Origin: Luteibacter rhizovicinus
GTDB taxonomy: Bacteria; Pseudomonadota; Gammaproteobacteria; Xanthomonadales; Rhodanobacteraceae
Length of the DNA: 64,000 nucleotides
Assembly: GCF_004342265.1 (NCBI RefSeq)
Contig: NZ_SMCS01000010.1
Span: 39,458-103,457 of the forward strand
Direction: 5' to 3'
The notes under the pieces were generated by a model. It saw only the letters and a list, made by a program, of their open reading frames with translations. It was not told where the DNA came from and did no database searches. Within the stretch, counting starts at the first letter, position 1. Each line of letters begins with the position of its first letter. The position numbers were made by a program, and so were the translations under genes. Of the stretch, positions 16,815 through 26,724 are shown piece after piece.

Positions 16815-17702
16815 GTGTACGACCTTCATTTAACCTCTTTGCAAGAGGTCTGGTCTCTTCAATCACTGGTTCGGATGCGAGAGCTTCTGCCACTGATGAG
16901 TCCGTTTGCTCTGTCGACGCATTGGTCATCAAATGAGTTAGTTGTGCTGGGGTCGTTAGCGAGCGCGTCCGCTCGATCGACCGAGAGCGTTCTTCTCCTT
17001 TGTAGGTACGGTCAGTTATGGGACGCCGAGCTCGCGAGTCGTTCCGTTTTGGAAGGGACGTTGAAATTTGCTTATCTACTTCAGAGTGAAACAACGTTTA
17101 ACGCGAGATTTCACGAGTACTCTGAGGTGCAATTTGAAACATCGTTGATGAAGGATCATAAGAAGGCCGCCGCCACGGTGAGTGCTCTATCTGGCTTGGG
17201 GGTGGAATGGCTTAGGCCATTTACCGACAGATTGCTTAGCGATGACGAGTATCGAGAGTACTCGGATCGAACATCAGCGCAGGAACGACGACGAATCGAC
17301 GCAAGCTGGGGCTTCACTAACCTGCTGGCGACCCTTTCAAAGGGTGAAGAAGGTGGCTTCAAAGGTATCACTGCACTTGCAATAGGTTATTCGACGGCTA
17401 GTCATATCCAGCATGCGGATTTTGTCGGTGTATCCCTCCCTAGCGATCGCGAAGCGCGCTCAGTGGAAAACCGTAATTACCTTCACCTATCCCATTTGGG
17501 GCGTCTCATATCAGACGTTTTCTCTATGCTTTTCCTGCGGCTGATGGCGGCATACCGGTTCCTTGGTATTGACGAGGCGCCAATTAAGGACGCAATGGCA
17601 GCGCTGGATGATCTATTGAGTCCGATGCTGGAGGCTCAATGCAAATGGGCTGAGATTGAATATGGTGTGACTGATGCTCCGTCTGGGCACTGGTGTGCGT
17701 AA
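16815..17702 (+). CDS. DUF5677-like protein of the defence island
   Basis: 295 residues from a GTG preceded by GGGGA. A longer frame reaches back to 16761 but overlaps nrdJb in another frame and reads less like protein, so I prefer the internal start; an ATG at 16876 is a third choice. The body is helical, with ASRSVLEGTLKFAYLL and RFHEYSEVQF segments that recall DUF5677 proteins, whose function is unknown and which occur in mobile and defence regions. Base composition is markedly lower in GC than nrdJb just upstream, marking the left edge of transferred DNA. It faces the AIPR gene, with 148 noncoding bases between them. Confidence 0.55.
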   Translation: MYDLHLTSLQEVWSLQSLVRMRELLPLMSPFALSTHWSSNELVVLGSLASASARSTESVLLLCRYGQLWDAELASRSVLEGTLKFAYLLQSETTFNARFHEYSEVQFETSLMKDHKKAAATVSALSGLGVEWLRPFTDRLLSDDEYREYSDRTSAQERRRIDASWGFTNLLATLSKGEEGGFKGITALAIGYSTASHIQHADFVGVSLPSDREARSVENRNYLHLSHLGRLISDVFSMLFLRLMAAYRFLGIDEAPIKDAMAALDDLLSPMLEAQCKWAEIEYGVTDAPSGHWCA

Positions 17703-17850
17703 GTCTCATAACATACGGCCCTATCATCCAAGTCAGTGATGAGCTGTTAAAACGACTCGATGTTGAGTGGCCTATACGGCAGCCCGTAGTCCTCACGTTG
17801 GGTTGGGTATGCCCTACGTCAAAACTGGAAATTTGGTGACGTGCGTTCTT

Positions 17851-19890
17851 CTAGACAAAGCCCGCATCGATTGCTCGACGCCATGCTTCCTCGAGCTTTG
17901 TTAGTCGGAAGCCACGAAAGTTGAAACTTGCCGCTACAGCAGCGCGCTCCACGAGTTCAGACTCTCCGTCGGTCAATCCTGCCGCCTTCAAATTCCACGT
18001 GTGTAGCCGCTTCCATGTGCCGTCCTGAGCGAAGCCGTGCGCGCGGTCGCGCCAAGATCGTCCCCTGTCTTTGCTCTGTTTCGTATCGACAAGCGTGGAT
18101 TCAAAATCTGAAGAGAGAGTTACGTCGCTGGCCTGCAACCGCGTCCAGCACGCCTCCTTCTTTGCCCATTCGGTAACAAGGCGATTCTTCAGCTGTTCAG
18201 GCGGAATGTCGATCAGGTACGGTAACGTGAACTCAGCTAGGCGGCGCGCTTCCAGCATAAATGAATCTGGTGCTCGCTGGGTTCGCCAAATGCCTTCAAA
18301 GTCAATGTTTAGATTCTTGCTAGCCATGCGATCACTCATTAGTGCGAGCGTATAGCTACAAAGCTGCCGAAGGATCGATCCGGGATACCACTTCTGCGCC
18401 GGGATGTCGGCATCTAAGCTCTTGGTTAAAATGCATTTGCACACCAGTTCTCTGAAGTACGTAATCTCGTAACTTTCAGGATTGCGGGCCCACGCTTCCT
18501 GCACTATACGAGCGAATGCCGCGACGTTCTTCTGTGCGCCAGCGCAGACGCTGTGAGGTAGTGCGGCCCAAGTTACCTCATATCGGGCTACGTCTGTCTT
18601 GGTCAGTTTCTGTTTTTTAGGGTGTAGCAATTCCCAAGCTTTAGTCGCGGCTCCTTTTCTTCGTTTCAATTCGACGTTGTAGCTTCCCTGGGTTCTTTCG
18701 AAGAACCAATAACCTGGGATCTCTCCTGGTTTTGCCGAAGCGGGTGCAACCGCTTGACGCGACAATGCCTCAAGCCGCTTGAAATATGGATGGCCGGCAA
18801 ACAGGTCAGAAGCGCTGACGGCATTCTGGGCATTCGCATAGCGAGCAATTGCGTGAACTGCGTCTTCGAATCCCTCCTCAGGGATTCTCGACAGCTTCAT
18901 CTGTACGAATACCTTGCTAAGGTCGTAGTTAGCCTTCATTGCCCAGTAAAGAGACGCAGTTGTTTGCCCGCCATTTACAACTTGGAAATCTTTTACAAAC
19001 GAGATTACTTTCTGTCCATTCGTATCGGCTACAAGATCGAGATGAGATACCGTTGCCGTTAATCCATTGTTGTACGCAAAGAACATGGCGGGATCGGTGC
19101 GTAGGGTGTCGCGAATACCTTTGTTTACCTTACGGCCCTCGCCAAGAAAGGCTCGAACGTTCTGCTCTAGAATTCTTCCACCAAAGCGATCGTATAGTCC
19201 AGCAAGTACTACCCCAGGCACGATACACATATACGAGTCATAGCTTCCCGTCCCTCCGGCGGGGAGTGCAGGAATGCCTGCACCGAAAGATTCATCGAAG
19301 TTGATCTCGATCTCCTCGCGCCCACGAATTGATGTCTCGACACGGCAAAGGCGCGCTACGTCCCAAAGCTGAATCTCGACATCTCGGATACCGATTGCCA
19401 GTATCGGCATCTTACCGAGAGACGTGCCCAGTTCACGATCCGAGACCAAGTAGATCTTGACCTTCAGCAGGTCCTCGCTGGCAAATGCATGAACCTCTTG
19501 GGCAAGTGCATGCCCTGGGTGACTGTCGTCCCAGCACTGAGCAATATCGCCGTGAAGGCTACCCTCAACGAACTTGAAGGCTGACATTACTAAACTTCGC
19601 GTCTCATCTGTAGCAAGGGATGGAGGTTGGTCGGCTCCCGAATAGTCGCCTACAACAATACTCAGCAAACCATCGCTATGAGAGATGTTAAAGGCGTCAA
19701 TGAGTACAGGGGACCGATTCCATACTGCAGAGGCATAGCAGAGGTGGTACTCGACAAATTCCTCACCCGCTTCAAGAACTTGACAGGCCTTGTCAATGAA
19801 TGCTGTGCGCTCGTAGTTGCCGCCACCTCTGGCATCCGCTCGAATCTCACCAATAAGATTTCCACGATATAGCTCAACGTCTTCAAGCAT
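17851..19890 (-). CDS. AIPR (abortive infection phage resistance) family protein
   Basis: 679 residues. The ATG at 19890 follows a GGGGACGGAG site; a TTG 42 bases upstream would run into the previous gene. The AIPR signature is clear around residues 240-330: ILEQNVRAFLGEGRKVNKGI, FFAYNNGLTATV, and FQVVNGGQTTASL. The name comes from lactococcal abortive infection proteins; biochemical activity of this family is not settled, and it may sense or bind DNA/RNA within defence operons. It is the last gene of the minus-strand operon, 26 bases after the PD-(D/E)XK gene. Confidence 0.9.
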   Translation of the reverse strand: MLEDVELYRGNLIGEIRADARGGGNYERTAFIDKACQVLEAGEEFVEYHLCYASAVWNRSPVLIDAFNISHSDGLLSIVVGDYSGADQPPSLATDETRSLVMSAFKFVEGSLHGDIAQCWDDSHPGHALAQEVHAFASEDLLKVKIYLVSDRELGTSLGKMPILAIGIRDVEIQLWDVARLCRVETSIRGREEIEINFDESFGAGIPALPAGGTGSYDSYMCIVPGVVLAGLYDRFGGRILEQNVRAFLGEGRKVNKGIRDTLRTDPAMFFAYNNGLTATVSHLDLVADTNGQKVISFVKDFQVVNGGQTTASLYWAMKANYDLSKVFVQMKLSRIPEEGFEDAVHAIARYANAQNAVSASDLFAGHPYFKRLEALSRQAVAPASAKPGEIPGYWFFERTQGSYNVELKRRKGAATKAWELLHPKKQKLTKTDVARYEVTWAALPHSVCAGAQKNVAAFARIVQEAWARNPESYEITYFRELVCKCILTKSLDADIPAQKWYPGSILRQLCSYTLALMSDRMASKNLNIDFEGIWRTQRAPDSFMLEARRLAEFTLPYLIDIPPEQLKNRLVTEWAKKEACWTRLQASDVTLSSDFESTLVDTKQSKDRGRSWRDRAHGFAQDGTWKRLHTWNLKAAGLTDGESELVERAAVAASFNFRGFRLTKLEEAWRRAIDAGFV

Positions 19891-19916
19891 GGCTCCGTCC
19901 CCTGATTGACTTGGTC

Positions 19917-20891
19917 CTACTGTTGCATGCAAAACATCGATATGGTGGTGTCGAAATCGGAGCGAAACTCTTCAAGGTTTTCAAGCGATAGTGAGTAAGT
20001 TGCATCGATGATGCGATGATCGACGTTGCTGCGCGCTATTCGCGGAAAATGTCCCCGCACCTCGAACGCGATCTGCCCGGTTACTTCATAGGTCAGTGAG
20101 TCATACGTTGACGAATGTACGTAGCCGCGCCGGCACAATAGCGACTCTGCCAGTATTTCGTCTCCATCTTTTTCGGCGTCTTCGAGAAGATCTTGAGCCA
20201 ATTCGTTCAGCGAGAGCGCATCGATATGTTGAGACGGTGAAAGTTCGGCCACGATTAGTCGGAGTGGGAGGATTGGACTGTCTAGTTGATTTAACGAAGA
20301 GATGCTGACTTGATTGCGACTTCCCGTGAGTCGAACCTTCATCTCGATAACGCTTTGTGTGGAGGCAAAGTCCTGAGGATGGCAATCGGGAGCAACCCAT
20401 GAGCGGAGTGCGCCGGGAAGCCCCAGCCGCGGAATCAGATTTTTCCTCAATAGCCAAAGTTCGCCTATAAGTCCGCGTACTTCGCGGTCGCTCAGAAGGC
20501 TTCCTATGGAGAGTCCGAGAAGCCTTTGCCATCGCTTGAGTCTGCCGAAGAGCTGTCTGGTGGCCTCTGATTCGGTTGTGGCCATGGAACTGATTTCGAT
20601 GATGTCATTGCACAGTCTAAGGAATAAATCGCGATCTTCTTCCTGGCGTAGGAATATGTGGAGTGAATATCCTGCGTCACTTCCAGGCTCTATTTCAACT
20701 GAAATACCGCGAAGTTGAGGTAGTCGCCCTGGAAGGGTTGCTCGCGTCATCCCTTTCGTCACAAGACCGATGGCTCCCGAGGGGTGAACGGCCCAGAAGA
20801 GGTCTAAAGGATGTGGTTGATTAAGTCTGCGCCCAACCCAGTTCGTTGACGATTGAAGGCCCGCCCATGGGTCATTCAGTGGCGTCGTCAT
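19917..20891 (-). CDS. PD-(D/E)XK motif protein (DUF4420 type), predicted nuclease
   Basis: 324 residues from the ATG at 20891, 20 bases inside the Z1 gene; an upstream in-frame codon adds 10 residues. The predicted catalytic core is GLIGELWLLR (Glu), then HPQDFASTQSVIEMKVRL, giving the D...E-x-K pattern of restriction-type nucleases at about residues 175-190. DUF4420 proteins are regularly found with Z1 proteins, GHKL ATPases and C5 methyltransferases. It is the most likely DNA-cutting subunit of this system. The overlap with the Z1 gene argues for coupled synthesis. Confidence 0.85.
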   Translation of the reverse strand: MTTPLNDPWAGLQSSTNWVGRRLNQPHPLDLFWAVHPSGAIGLVTKGMTRATLPGRLPQLRGISVEIEPGSDAGYSLHIFLRQEEDRDLFLRLCNDIIEISSMATTESEATRQLFGRLKRWQRLLGLSIGSLLSDREVRGLIGELWLLRKNLIPRLGLPGALRSWVAPDCHPQDFASTQSVIEMKVRLTGSRNQVSISSLNQLDSPILPLRLIVAELSPSQHIDALSLNELAQDLLEDAEKDGDEILAESLLCRRGYVHSSTYDSLTYEVTGQIAFEVRGHFPRIARSNVDHRIIDATYSLSLENLEEFRSDFDTTISMFCMQQ

Positions 20892-23592
20892 CGTCGTCTC
20901 CGTCAACGTCGAACTGACCAAATAGTTCGCGATAAGCGACTATGTTTGCGGTATAGGCAATGCGGCTCTCCACTTCACCATCGGCTAAACCAGGGAAACT
21001 GATGCCATAGGCTGCATGAACCTGCTTCTTCTTCTCGCGGGGTGTTGCACTATCGTCGGTTATGCTCACATCGAGAATATGGACCATCAAGAGTGGCTTG
21101 GTTCGAACTTTGCGGTAGTACAAGTCGGCAATATTGGTTCCAGAGTTCTTCTTCTTGAACTCTACTTCGGCCTCTGCCGCTTGGGCATCGTTAATGCCTG
21201 CACGCTCGAGACCTCGAGATGCTACGCGTCTAGCATTGCCCGAGATCTTCAGGGTCCGCTTATCCAATTTTGCGTTACGCTCCTGCATCCCGATTTCGAA
21301 GCCTGCTATGTGGAATGGGACGGCTTCTTCGGATCTCTTCGAAACAAAGACGACGTCCCATTTGTCTAATGCGCGTCGTTCTGTGTACTGCTCTACGAGC
21401 GCGGAAGACATTTCGATGTTTGCGGGGTGTAATACGAAAGACCGGATGAAATCGACAATGATGTTCGACTGGACGTCCGTGAAAAGTCGACTGGGCCTGC
21501 GCCTCGTCTTTGTTGTGATGGGAGGGAATGGCTCGCACGAAATGCCGGCCAACTGAAGTTTTTCGCCCAAAACAAGGGTGGCCTTCAAATTGGCCGTGCA
21601 AACCTCATCTGTAGCAAAGATGACAGCAGACTCTACAAGTTTTGCAGCAAGGCCAACTTCTCGAATGATCTCCTTTGCCGCGCGCATCTTGTTTCGAGCG
21701 GTCACGAGAAGTGCCTCCGGATGGGAGCGCACCGCGAAACCAAAGTCCAGGGGTGTCAACTTTAAAGACTCCATTTTGGCTATTTCGTCTCGTAATTCCT
21801 CCGTGGCGTTAGCAATGTACGAATACCATTCGAGTGCCTCCGTCTTTATAAAGAGACGACACAAATCAGCATAGCCATCCCGATATCCAAACCATCGGCC
21901 CATTTGAAGTAGGGTGTCATACATCTGCGTGTTTCTAAGGAAGTAACTTATGGTCAGCCCCTCCAAAGTGAAACCGCGCGAGAGCGAGTTGCCCCCCACG
22001 GCAATCACTGTTAGCCCCGCCTCGCCGTGACTACGATAATCTAGTGCTCCTGGCCCCGACCTTGCGTTGACCTCGGCAACTGCTATGCCCGCCGCCGCTT
22101 GATGAAGGGCTGACTGGATACGATCCCAGGATTCCGCGGTGGTTGTGCGATACATCGCGGCCCAAGCTTCGTGAATGCTTCGGATGTATGGGTCGCGGAG
22201 CGCCTCACTTCCACTGATCGCATAACGATTCTCGACGGCGTCTCGAAGTCGCTTCACGTGTTCTGCAATGCGTTCGGCTATCTTGCTCTGCACGGAGGTG
22301 AACCGCGATACATTGACAAGCATCGAGTGGTGTCGCTTGCCTTGTCCGCGCAGAATTCTGATCGCCTTGGACAGAACAAAGCAATCGATTGCTCGAACAA
22401 GGGACGGGTGTAGTTTATCGATCGTGGTGTCGATCTTGTGAGAGAGGGGTAGCCAATCGTCGGTATCATTTACTTCGACAGTAAGTGACTCGCCACTGCC
22501 TTGCTCAAGAAAAAACCGATTCGCACCTACATACGTCGATGGAGCATCGAGTCCAACGATAAAATCTCTGGGAAATAGATCGTCACCACTCATTTCGCTC
22601 GACGTGTCTGGGTCGATGAATATGTTTGCAAAGGGTGTTGCGGTGTAGCCGATATAAGTATTCTTAGTGGATATATTCAATAGCTGACGTATGAGCTGAT
22701 TAATCGTGTTTGGCTTTGTTGGATCTTGTGAAGTGTTGACTGATGCATTGTCTGCTTCATCATCGATGACTAAGATGGGCATCGTAAGTCGATCGCCACT
22801 CGAGCTCGTGCTCTGTAGCCAGTCGATCAGATTCGTTAAAATAGACTTATTCTTCTTGATTACGAAGATTGCTGGCTGCGACAGATTATTGATCGGTACT
22901 CCTAGCCCTTCTGCGCGTACGCGCAGAAAGTCATATGCACGGCTTGTGTAAGCGGTGGCGCTAAATGAGCGATCCAAAGCGCCAACACCAAGAAACTTTG
23001 GGTTGATCTTGCCCCCCAAGAGTTGGTCGCTGTCTCTACCAACGAAACCTTCGTCAATGCGCTCTTGTGTCTGTGAGCGAAGATTGCTGTGGATTCCCGC
23101 AATGAGGATGACAAGTTTATAGCCGGCATCTGCGGCCTTATTTATGAGGCCAACATAGTTTGCTGTTTTGCCGCTTTGGACGTGCCCAACTACGAGGCCA
23201 CGTCTACTCCAAGAGCCTGCGTCCGTCGGATCGCCGGCTAGGTCAAGTATTGAATCGGTGATCTCGTCAAGCCGATCTACAACTTTGGGGCCGAAACCGC
23301 TTTGCAAGAGATGATTTTTGTAGCGTCGCCAGTAGTTCCATTGGATTTCGTGGCGTTTTCCGAGGAGCCATGCCTTGTGGTCCCCCTTGAGTGTGTGCGC
23401 TGGACCAAGGTCAACCATGAATTCACGTTCGATCTGCCGAGCGATATCCTCATGGTCGTGGATGCTAAGCATGCCGGTGAACATCGGCAACGCGCTAAGA
23501 TTTGTGACGAGTGTCCGAATCTCATCCTGAGTCGGCGCCTTGTTCATGGCGATGCCGGCTCTTGCCATGTTCAGTAACATTTCCCTGTTCAT
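20872..23592 (-). CDS. Z1 domain protein with SF2 helicase-like ATPase
   Basis: 906 residues. Walker A is GHVQSGKTAN (about residue 136), Walker B VIDDEADNAS (about 275), followed by GYTATPFANIF (motif III-like). The Z1 region follows, with GGNSLSRGFTLEGLT, MYDTLLQMGRWFGYR, typical of Pfam Z1. These proteins are thought to translocate on or remodel DNA in restriction-modification-like systems together with MutL/MORC-type ATPases. Start ATG lies 27 bases after the ATPase gene. Lower GC than flanking core genes. Confidence 0.93.
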   Translation of the reverse strand: MNREMLLNMARAGIAMNKAPTQDEIRTLVTNLSALPMFTGMLSIHDHEDIARQIEREFMVDLGPAHTLKGDHKAWLLGKRHEIQWNYWRRYKNHLLQSGFGPKVVDRLDEITDSILDLAGDPTDAGSWSRRGLVVGHVQSGKTANYVGLINKAADAGYKLVILIAGIHSNLRSQTQERIDEGFVGRDSDQLLGGKINPKFLGVGALDRSFSATAYTSRAYDFLRVRAEGLGVPINNLSQPAIFVIKKNKSILTNLIDWLQSTSSSGDRLTMPILVIDDEADNASVNTSQDPTKPNTINQLIRQLLNISTKNTYIGYTATPFANIFIDPDTSSEMSGDDLFPRDFIVGLDAPSTYVGANRFFLEQGSGESLTVEVNDTDDWLPLSHKIDTTIDKLHPSLVRAIDCFVLSKAIRILRGQGKRHHSMLVNVSRFTSVQSKIAERIAEHVKRLRDAVENRYAISGSEALRDPYIRSIHEAWAAMYRTTTAESWDRIQSALHQAAAGIAVAEVNARSGPGALDYRSHGEAGLTVIAVGGNSLSRGFTLEGLTISYFLRNTQMYDTLLQMGRWFGYRDGYADLCRLFIKTEALEWYSYIANATEELRDEIAKMESLKLTPLDFGFAVRSHPEALLVTARNKMRAAKEIIREVGLAAKLVESAVIFATDEVCTANLKATLVLGEKLQLAGISCEPFPPITTKTRRRPSRLFTDVQSNIIVDFIRSFVLHPANIEMSSALVEQYTERRALDKWDVVFVSKRSEEAVPFHIAGFEIGMQERNAKLDKRTLKISGNARRVASRGLERAGINDAQAAEAEVEFKKKNSGTNIADLYYRKVRTKPLLMVHILDVSITDDSATPREKKKQVHAAYGISFPGLADGEVESRIAYTANIVAYRELFGQFDVDGDDDDDATE

Positions 23593-23619
23593 AATCCCCC
23601 CTGAGGATGTCTATTTGTG

Positions 23620-25113
23620 TCAAATGATGCGTCTTAGTCCTGCCAATATTTGACGGCATCTTCTGTCATTGGCAAACGGATGCGTTTGCAGTATGGAGCT
23701 GCAGATGGCCTCTGATATGGTGTCTGTATTTGGGGCCACGGCATTGACGTAGGCTGAAAGTATGCCTCGGAGTCCGTCTTCATCTAGGCTGGGCTGTGTT
23801 CTGCCGGGGTCGGACGCCACGTCTGAAAACATTGATTCCAGCGGTAATGTCGCTTCGATAGCCGTCAAGAGATTTTCAAAGTCAGGCGAAGATGTCTGGG
23901 TTTCTAGATGCCTAACAAGCGGGTTCGCCCGATTGATCTCATAACGAACATTTTCACGTTCGGAGATGCGAAGCCACATATCCATCTCCTTGTTGCGTGT
24001 TTGCACATTGCCGCGATGCCTGTATGGTCGTGCTCCTTGTTCGCTCATGCGTTCAATAAGAGGCTTGAGTCGCTCGCGTATTTCAGCGGGTGGACGAATT
24101 AGGGACTTGCGTACGTCGACTCCCCATTCTGCGTCGAGGGCAGTAGGTACGTCCACGCGGACGCGAAGAAGTCTTGTAATCTCGGATCGTCGGGTTAATC
24201 CAAGCCATGTTCCGTAGGCAATCAGTCGTTGCGCCCTATAGATATAGAGTCCCTGTGTTTCAGCAAGGCTCAGTCCAAGCGAAAGATCTTTTAGCTGTAC
24301 TGGCGTGATTCGTTGATGGTGGGGAAGAGTAAAAGCCTGCGCATGAACGATGTGACCCTCAACATGGATCGTTTCAGGTACATGTGCATCCGCGCGCGGC
24401 GTCATGCGCTGAGCGAAGGGGTCTAGCGCCGGGACAGGACTTTCATTGATGGCAATTGTAATTGCCGATCGCTGCTGACCAGCATCTGGACTTATGAATC
24501 GATGAAACGTTAGTGCGAGGTGTCGCCGGCCTTCGGAAAATAGGTGGTTGAGTGCCGTTAGTAGCGCGTCGGCGCTTTTTCCTACTGAGTCGAGCCGATC
24601 TAAACCTTGCCAGATGACCAAGGTTCCGGTCGTCCCTAGGATGTTGTATCCCGGAAGGTCAGTTAAGAAGCTTGGATCAAGTATCTGAAGTAGCCACTCA
24701 TCTGACGCGAGAATTCTGTCGAGATCCCAGCGTCTTGCAGCGATGTCCTTGCCTTGTCTGCTCACTACTGTAAGGCGTCGGCACTGGGAGAATGATGCTG
24801 TTTTCAGACCCAATCCGAACCGCCCTAGGTCTTGGGGCCCACGAGCCTCACGCGGGCTTTTTGCACCATGCTGCATCGCGGCTGTGAGCTCTGCGGCGGT
24901 CATACCTAACCCGTTGTCAGCTATGGCAACGAATGGATCGCCAGCCCCGTCGAGGCCATTTAAAATGTTGATTTGTTGAGCGCTGGCAGAGATGCTGTTG
25001 TCGACGATATCTGCTAATGCACTCTGGAATGAGTACCCGATGTCTCGCATTGACTCAAGAAGCCTCGCAGCACTTGGTGGAAGCGGTATTTCGTCATGAA
25101 CGTCGGAATTCAT
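23620..25113 (-). CDS. GHKL (MutL/MORC/HSP90-like) ATP-binding protein
   Basis: 497 residues from the ATG that overlaps the methyltransferase end by 20 bases. The Bergerat ATP fold is complete: ALADIVDNSISAS (N-box), VAIADNGLGM (G1), DLGRFGLGLKTAS (G2), and TGTLVIWQGLD further on. The C-terminal half is helical and unassigned. Comparative genomics of MutL-like ATPases in restriction-modification neighbourhoods (Iyer, Abhiman and Aravind, 2008, from memory) describes this same company. Likely role: ATP-gated clamp or loader coordinating the Z1 protein and the nuclease. Confidence 0.9.
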   Translation of the reverse strand: MNSDVHDEIPLPPSAARLLESMRDIGYSFQSALADIVDNSISASAQQINILNGLDGAGDPFVAIADNGLGMTAAELTAAMQHGAKSPREARGPQDLGRFGLGLKTASFSQCRRLTVVSRQGKDIAARRWDLDRILASDEWLLQILDPSFLTDLPGYNILGTTGTLVIWQGLDRLDSVGKSADALLTALNHLFSEGRRHLALTFHRFISPDAGQQRSAITIAINESPVPALDPFAQRMTPRADAHVPETIHVEGHIVHAQAFTLPHHQRITPVQLKDLSLGLSLAETQGLYIYRAQRLIAYGTWLGLTRRSEITRLLRVRVDVPTALDAEWGVDVRKSLIRPPAEIRERLKPLIERMSEQGARPYRHRGNVQTRNKEMDMWLRISERENVRYEINRANPLVRHLETQTSSPDFENLLTAIEATLPLESMFSDVASDPGRTQPSLDEDGLRGILSAYVNAVAPNTDTISEAICSSILQTHPFANDRRCRQILAGLRRII

Positions 25114-26692
25114 GGCTTGCGTGGCTCCGAGTTGATGAGTGGAAAATCGACCACACGACCGACGCAATTTGTTCGGCAAGCATGGGGGGCACCGCGTTGC
25201 CTACCTGTACATATTGCTGGGTTCGATTCCCGAGAAAAATGTAATCGTCGGGAAAAGTTTGTAGTCGTGCCGCTTCCCGGACAGTTAGGCTTCGGCATTG
25301 GCTGGCGTCCCAATGAATAAATGCATGACCATCTTTGGATAGATGACTGGTGACTGTGCTTGAGGGCCTATCTCTTAGTTGTACCCGGAAGCGATCGGAG
25401 AATGCACCTGTTCCCCAGCTGACGTGGTCAGGCGCTAGGAAGGTTGGGAACTCATTGCTCTTCGGCGAACGGTGTTCGGAAGAGGCGTGAGCCGCAGCGA
25501 AAAGGTAGCGACCAAGGTCTGACACCATGTGTGATCGTGCTTCATGGCTAGTTACGAATAGTGAGCTGCCCTTCAGCTTGCTGGAGATGTCTGTAGATCG
25601 GTCTGTGTATTTGTACGAGCTCCGGGCGACCTTTGGATTGAAGCTTGCCTTTTCTAGGCGCTCCGAAATCATGGGGTGGGATCGCTCAAGCCACTTTAGA
25701 AGACGCCTTTTATGCCTTGCCAACTCATTCGCCCAAGCGTCCCCATTGTCTGCAGCTCGCGAGATTCCGCTCCGGAGTCGCGGAAGGCCGGATAGTGCCT
25801 GCTCCAAGGTCGGTGCTGTGGCCTCTTCCAGCCGTGGTGCTGAAATAGCTCGCGTGGCAAGCTCACGGCTTACACCCATGATGATGACTCGATGTCTGGC
25901 TTGTGGAAGGCCGTGGCGTTCGCTCCGTATGATGAAGCCAGTAGGGTCGGCTAGTACCTTGGCTGGATCGCGCTCTTCACCATCGCGCACGTGAATCGGC
26001 AAGAGAACATACGTATCTTCCCTAGGGGCATCGCGCATGTTAAGCGCGCGACGCGGATTGGCTAGATCGCGTTTAATCATGTCGAACATTCTCTGGCCGC
26101 CAACGGTGGACGTGAGAATCCCTTTGACATTCTCCATGATGAAGATGTCTGGTGTGAACTCACCAAGTATCCGAAGGTATTCTTTGTAGAGAAAGTGCTT
26201 CTTGTCGCCGATTGATTCAAAGCCCGGGACGTTTTTCTGCCGAGCCCTTCCTACTAGTGAATACGCTTGGCACGGCGGTCCACCGATGAGTATCAAGGAT
26301 TCGAATTCCTTGCGTATTCTTCGAATTTTATCGTAAAGAATTCGGTCGTGATTTTCGTCGCCAAGCGTTAGGTTGAGCGCTTCTTCGGATGCATTTTCCC
26401 ATCGTTGACGGTGTTCACCCTCACTAAACCAATCGCTTGCGGATTTTTCTGTACCTTTCGCAACGGACTCGAGGAACTTTGCGTATGCTTCGGGCATATC
26501 CCCTTCGTCTTCGCGAAGCGAGCGTAGGAATGCGCGTAACCGTAATGTTTCGTGGGCTGACTTTTCCATTTCTGCGGAAACACCAATTTTGAATGGTCGC
26601 TTGCCGGTGGGTGTTTCGAATCTCGAAAAACCTTCTCCCAGTCCACCTGGGCCGGCGAACACATCAATGATGCCGATCTTGCTGCTAGCCAT
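25094..26692 (-). CDS. DNA (cytosine-5) methyltransferase
   Basis: 532 residues. Motif I is DVFAGPGGLGEGF, motif IV GGPPCQAYS with the catalytic Cys, motif VI FIMENVKGI, motif VIII QARHRVIIMG, and motif X YVQVGNAVPPMLAEQI. An insert of about 70 residues between motifs I and IV (EDEGDMPEAYAKFLES...) and a long target-recognition region make it larger than Dcm. It should mark self DNA for the system. Start has no Shine-Dalgarno, and only 32 bases separate it from the divergent vsr gene, so the mRNA may be leaderless. First gene of the five-gene minus-strand operon. Confidence 0.95.
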   Translation of the reverse strand: MASSKIGIIDVFAGPGGLGEGFSRFETPTGKRPFKIGVSAEMEKSAHETLRLRAFLRSLREDEGDMPEAYAKFLESVAKGTEKSASDWFSEGEHRQRWENASEEALNLTLGDENHDRILYDKIRRIRKEFESLILIGGPPCQAYSLVGRARQKNVPGFESIGDKKHFLYKEYLRILGEFTPDIFIMENVKGILTSTVGGQRMFDMIKRDLANPRRALNMRDAPREDTYVLLPIHVRDGEERDPAKVLADPTGFIIRSERHGLPQARHRVIIMGVSRELATRAISAPRLEEATAPTLEQALSGLPRLRSGISRAADNGDAWANELARHKRRLLKWLERSHPMISERLEKASFNPKVARSSYKYTDRSTDISSKLKGSSLFVTSHEARSHMVSDLGRYLFAAAHASSEHRSPKSNEFPTFLAPDHVSWGTGAFSDRFRVQLRDRPSSTVTSHLSKDGHAFIHWDASQCRSLTVREAARLQTFPDDYIFLGNRTQQYVQVGNAVPPMLAEQIASVVWSIFHSSTRSHASHEFRRS

Positions 26693-26724
26693 TATTCTTA
26701 TTAGCTACTTCTGGGAATGTTGAC

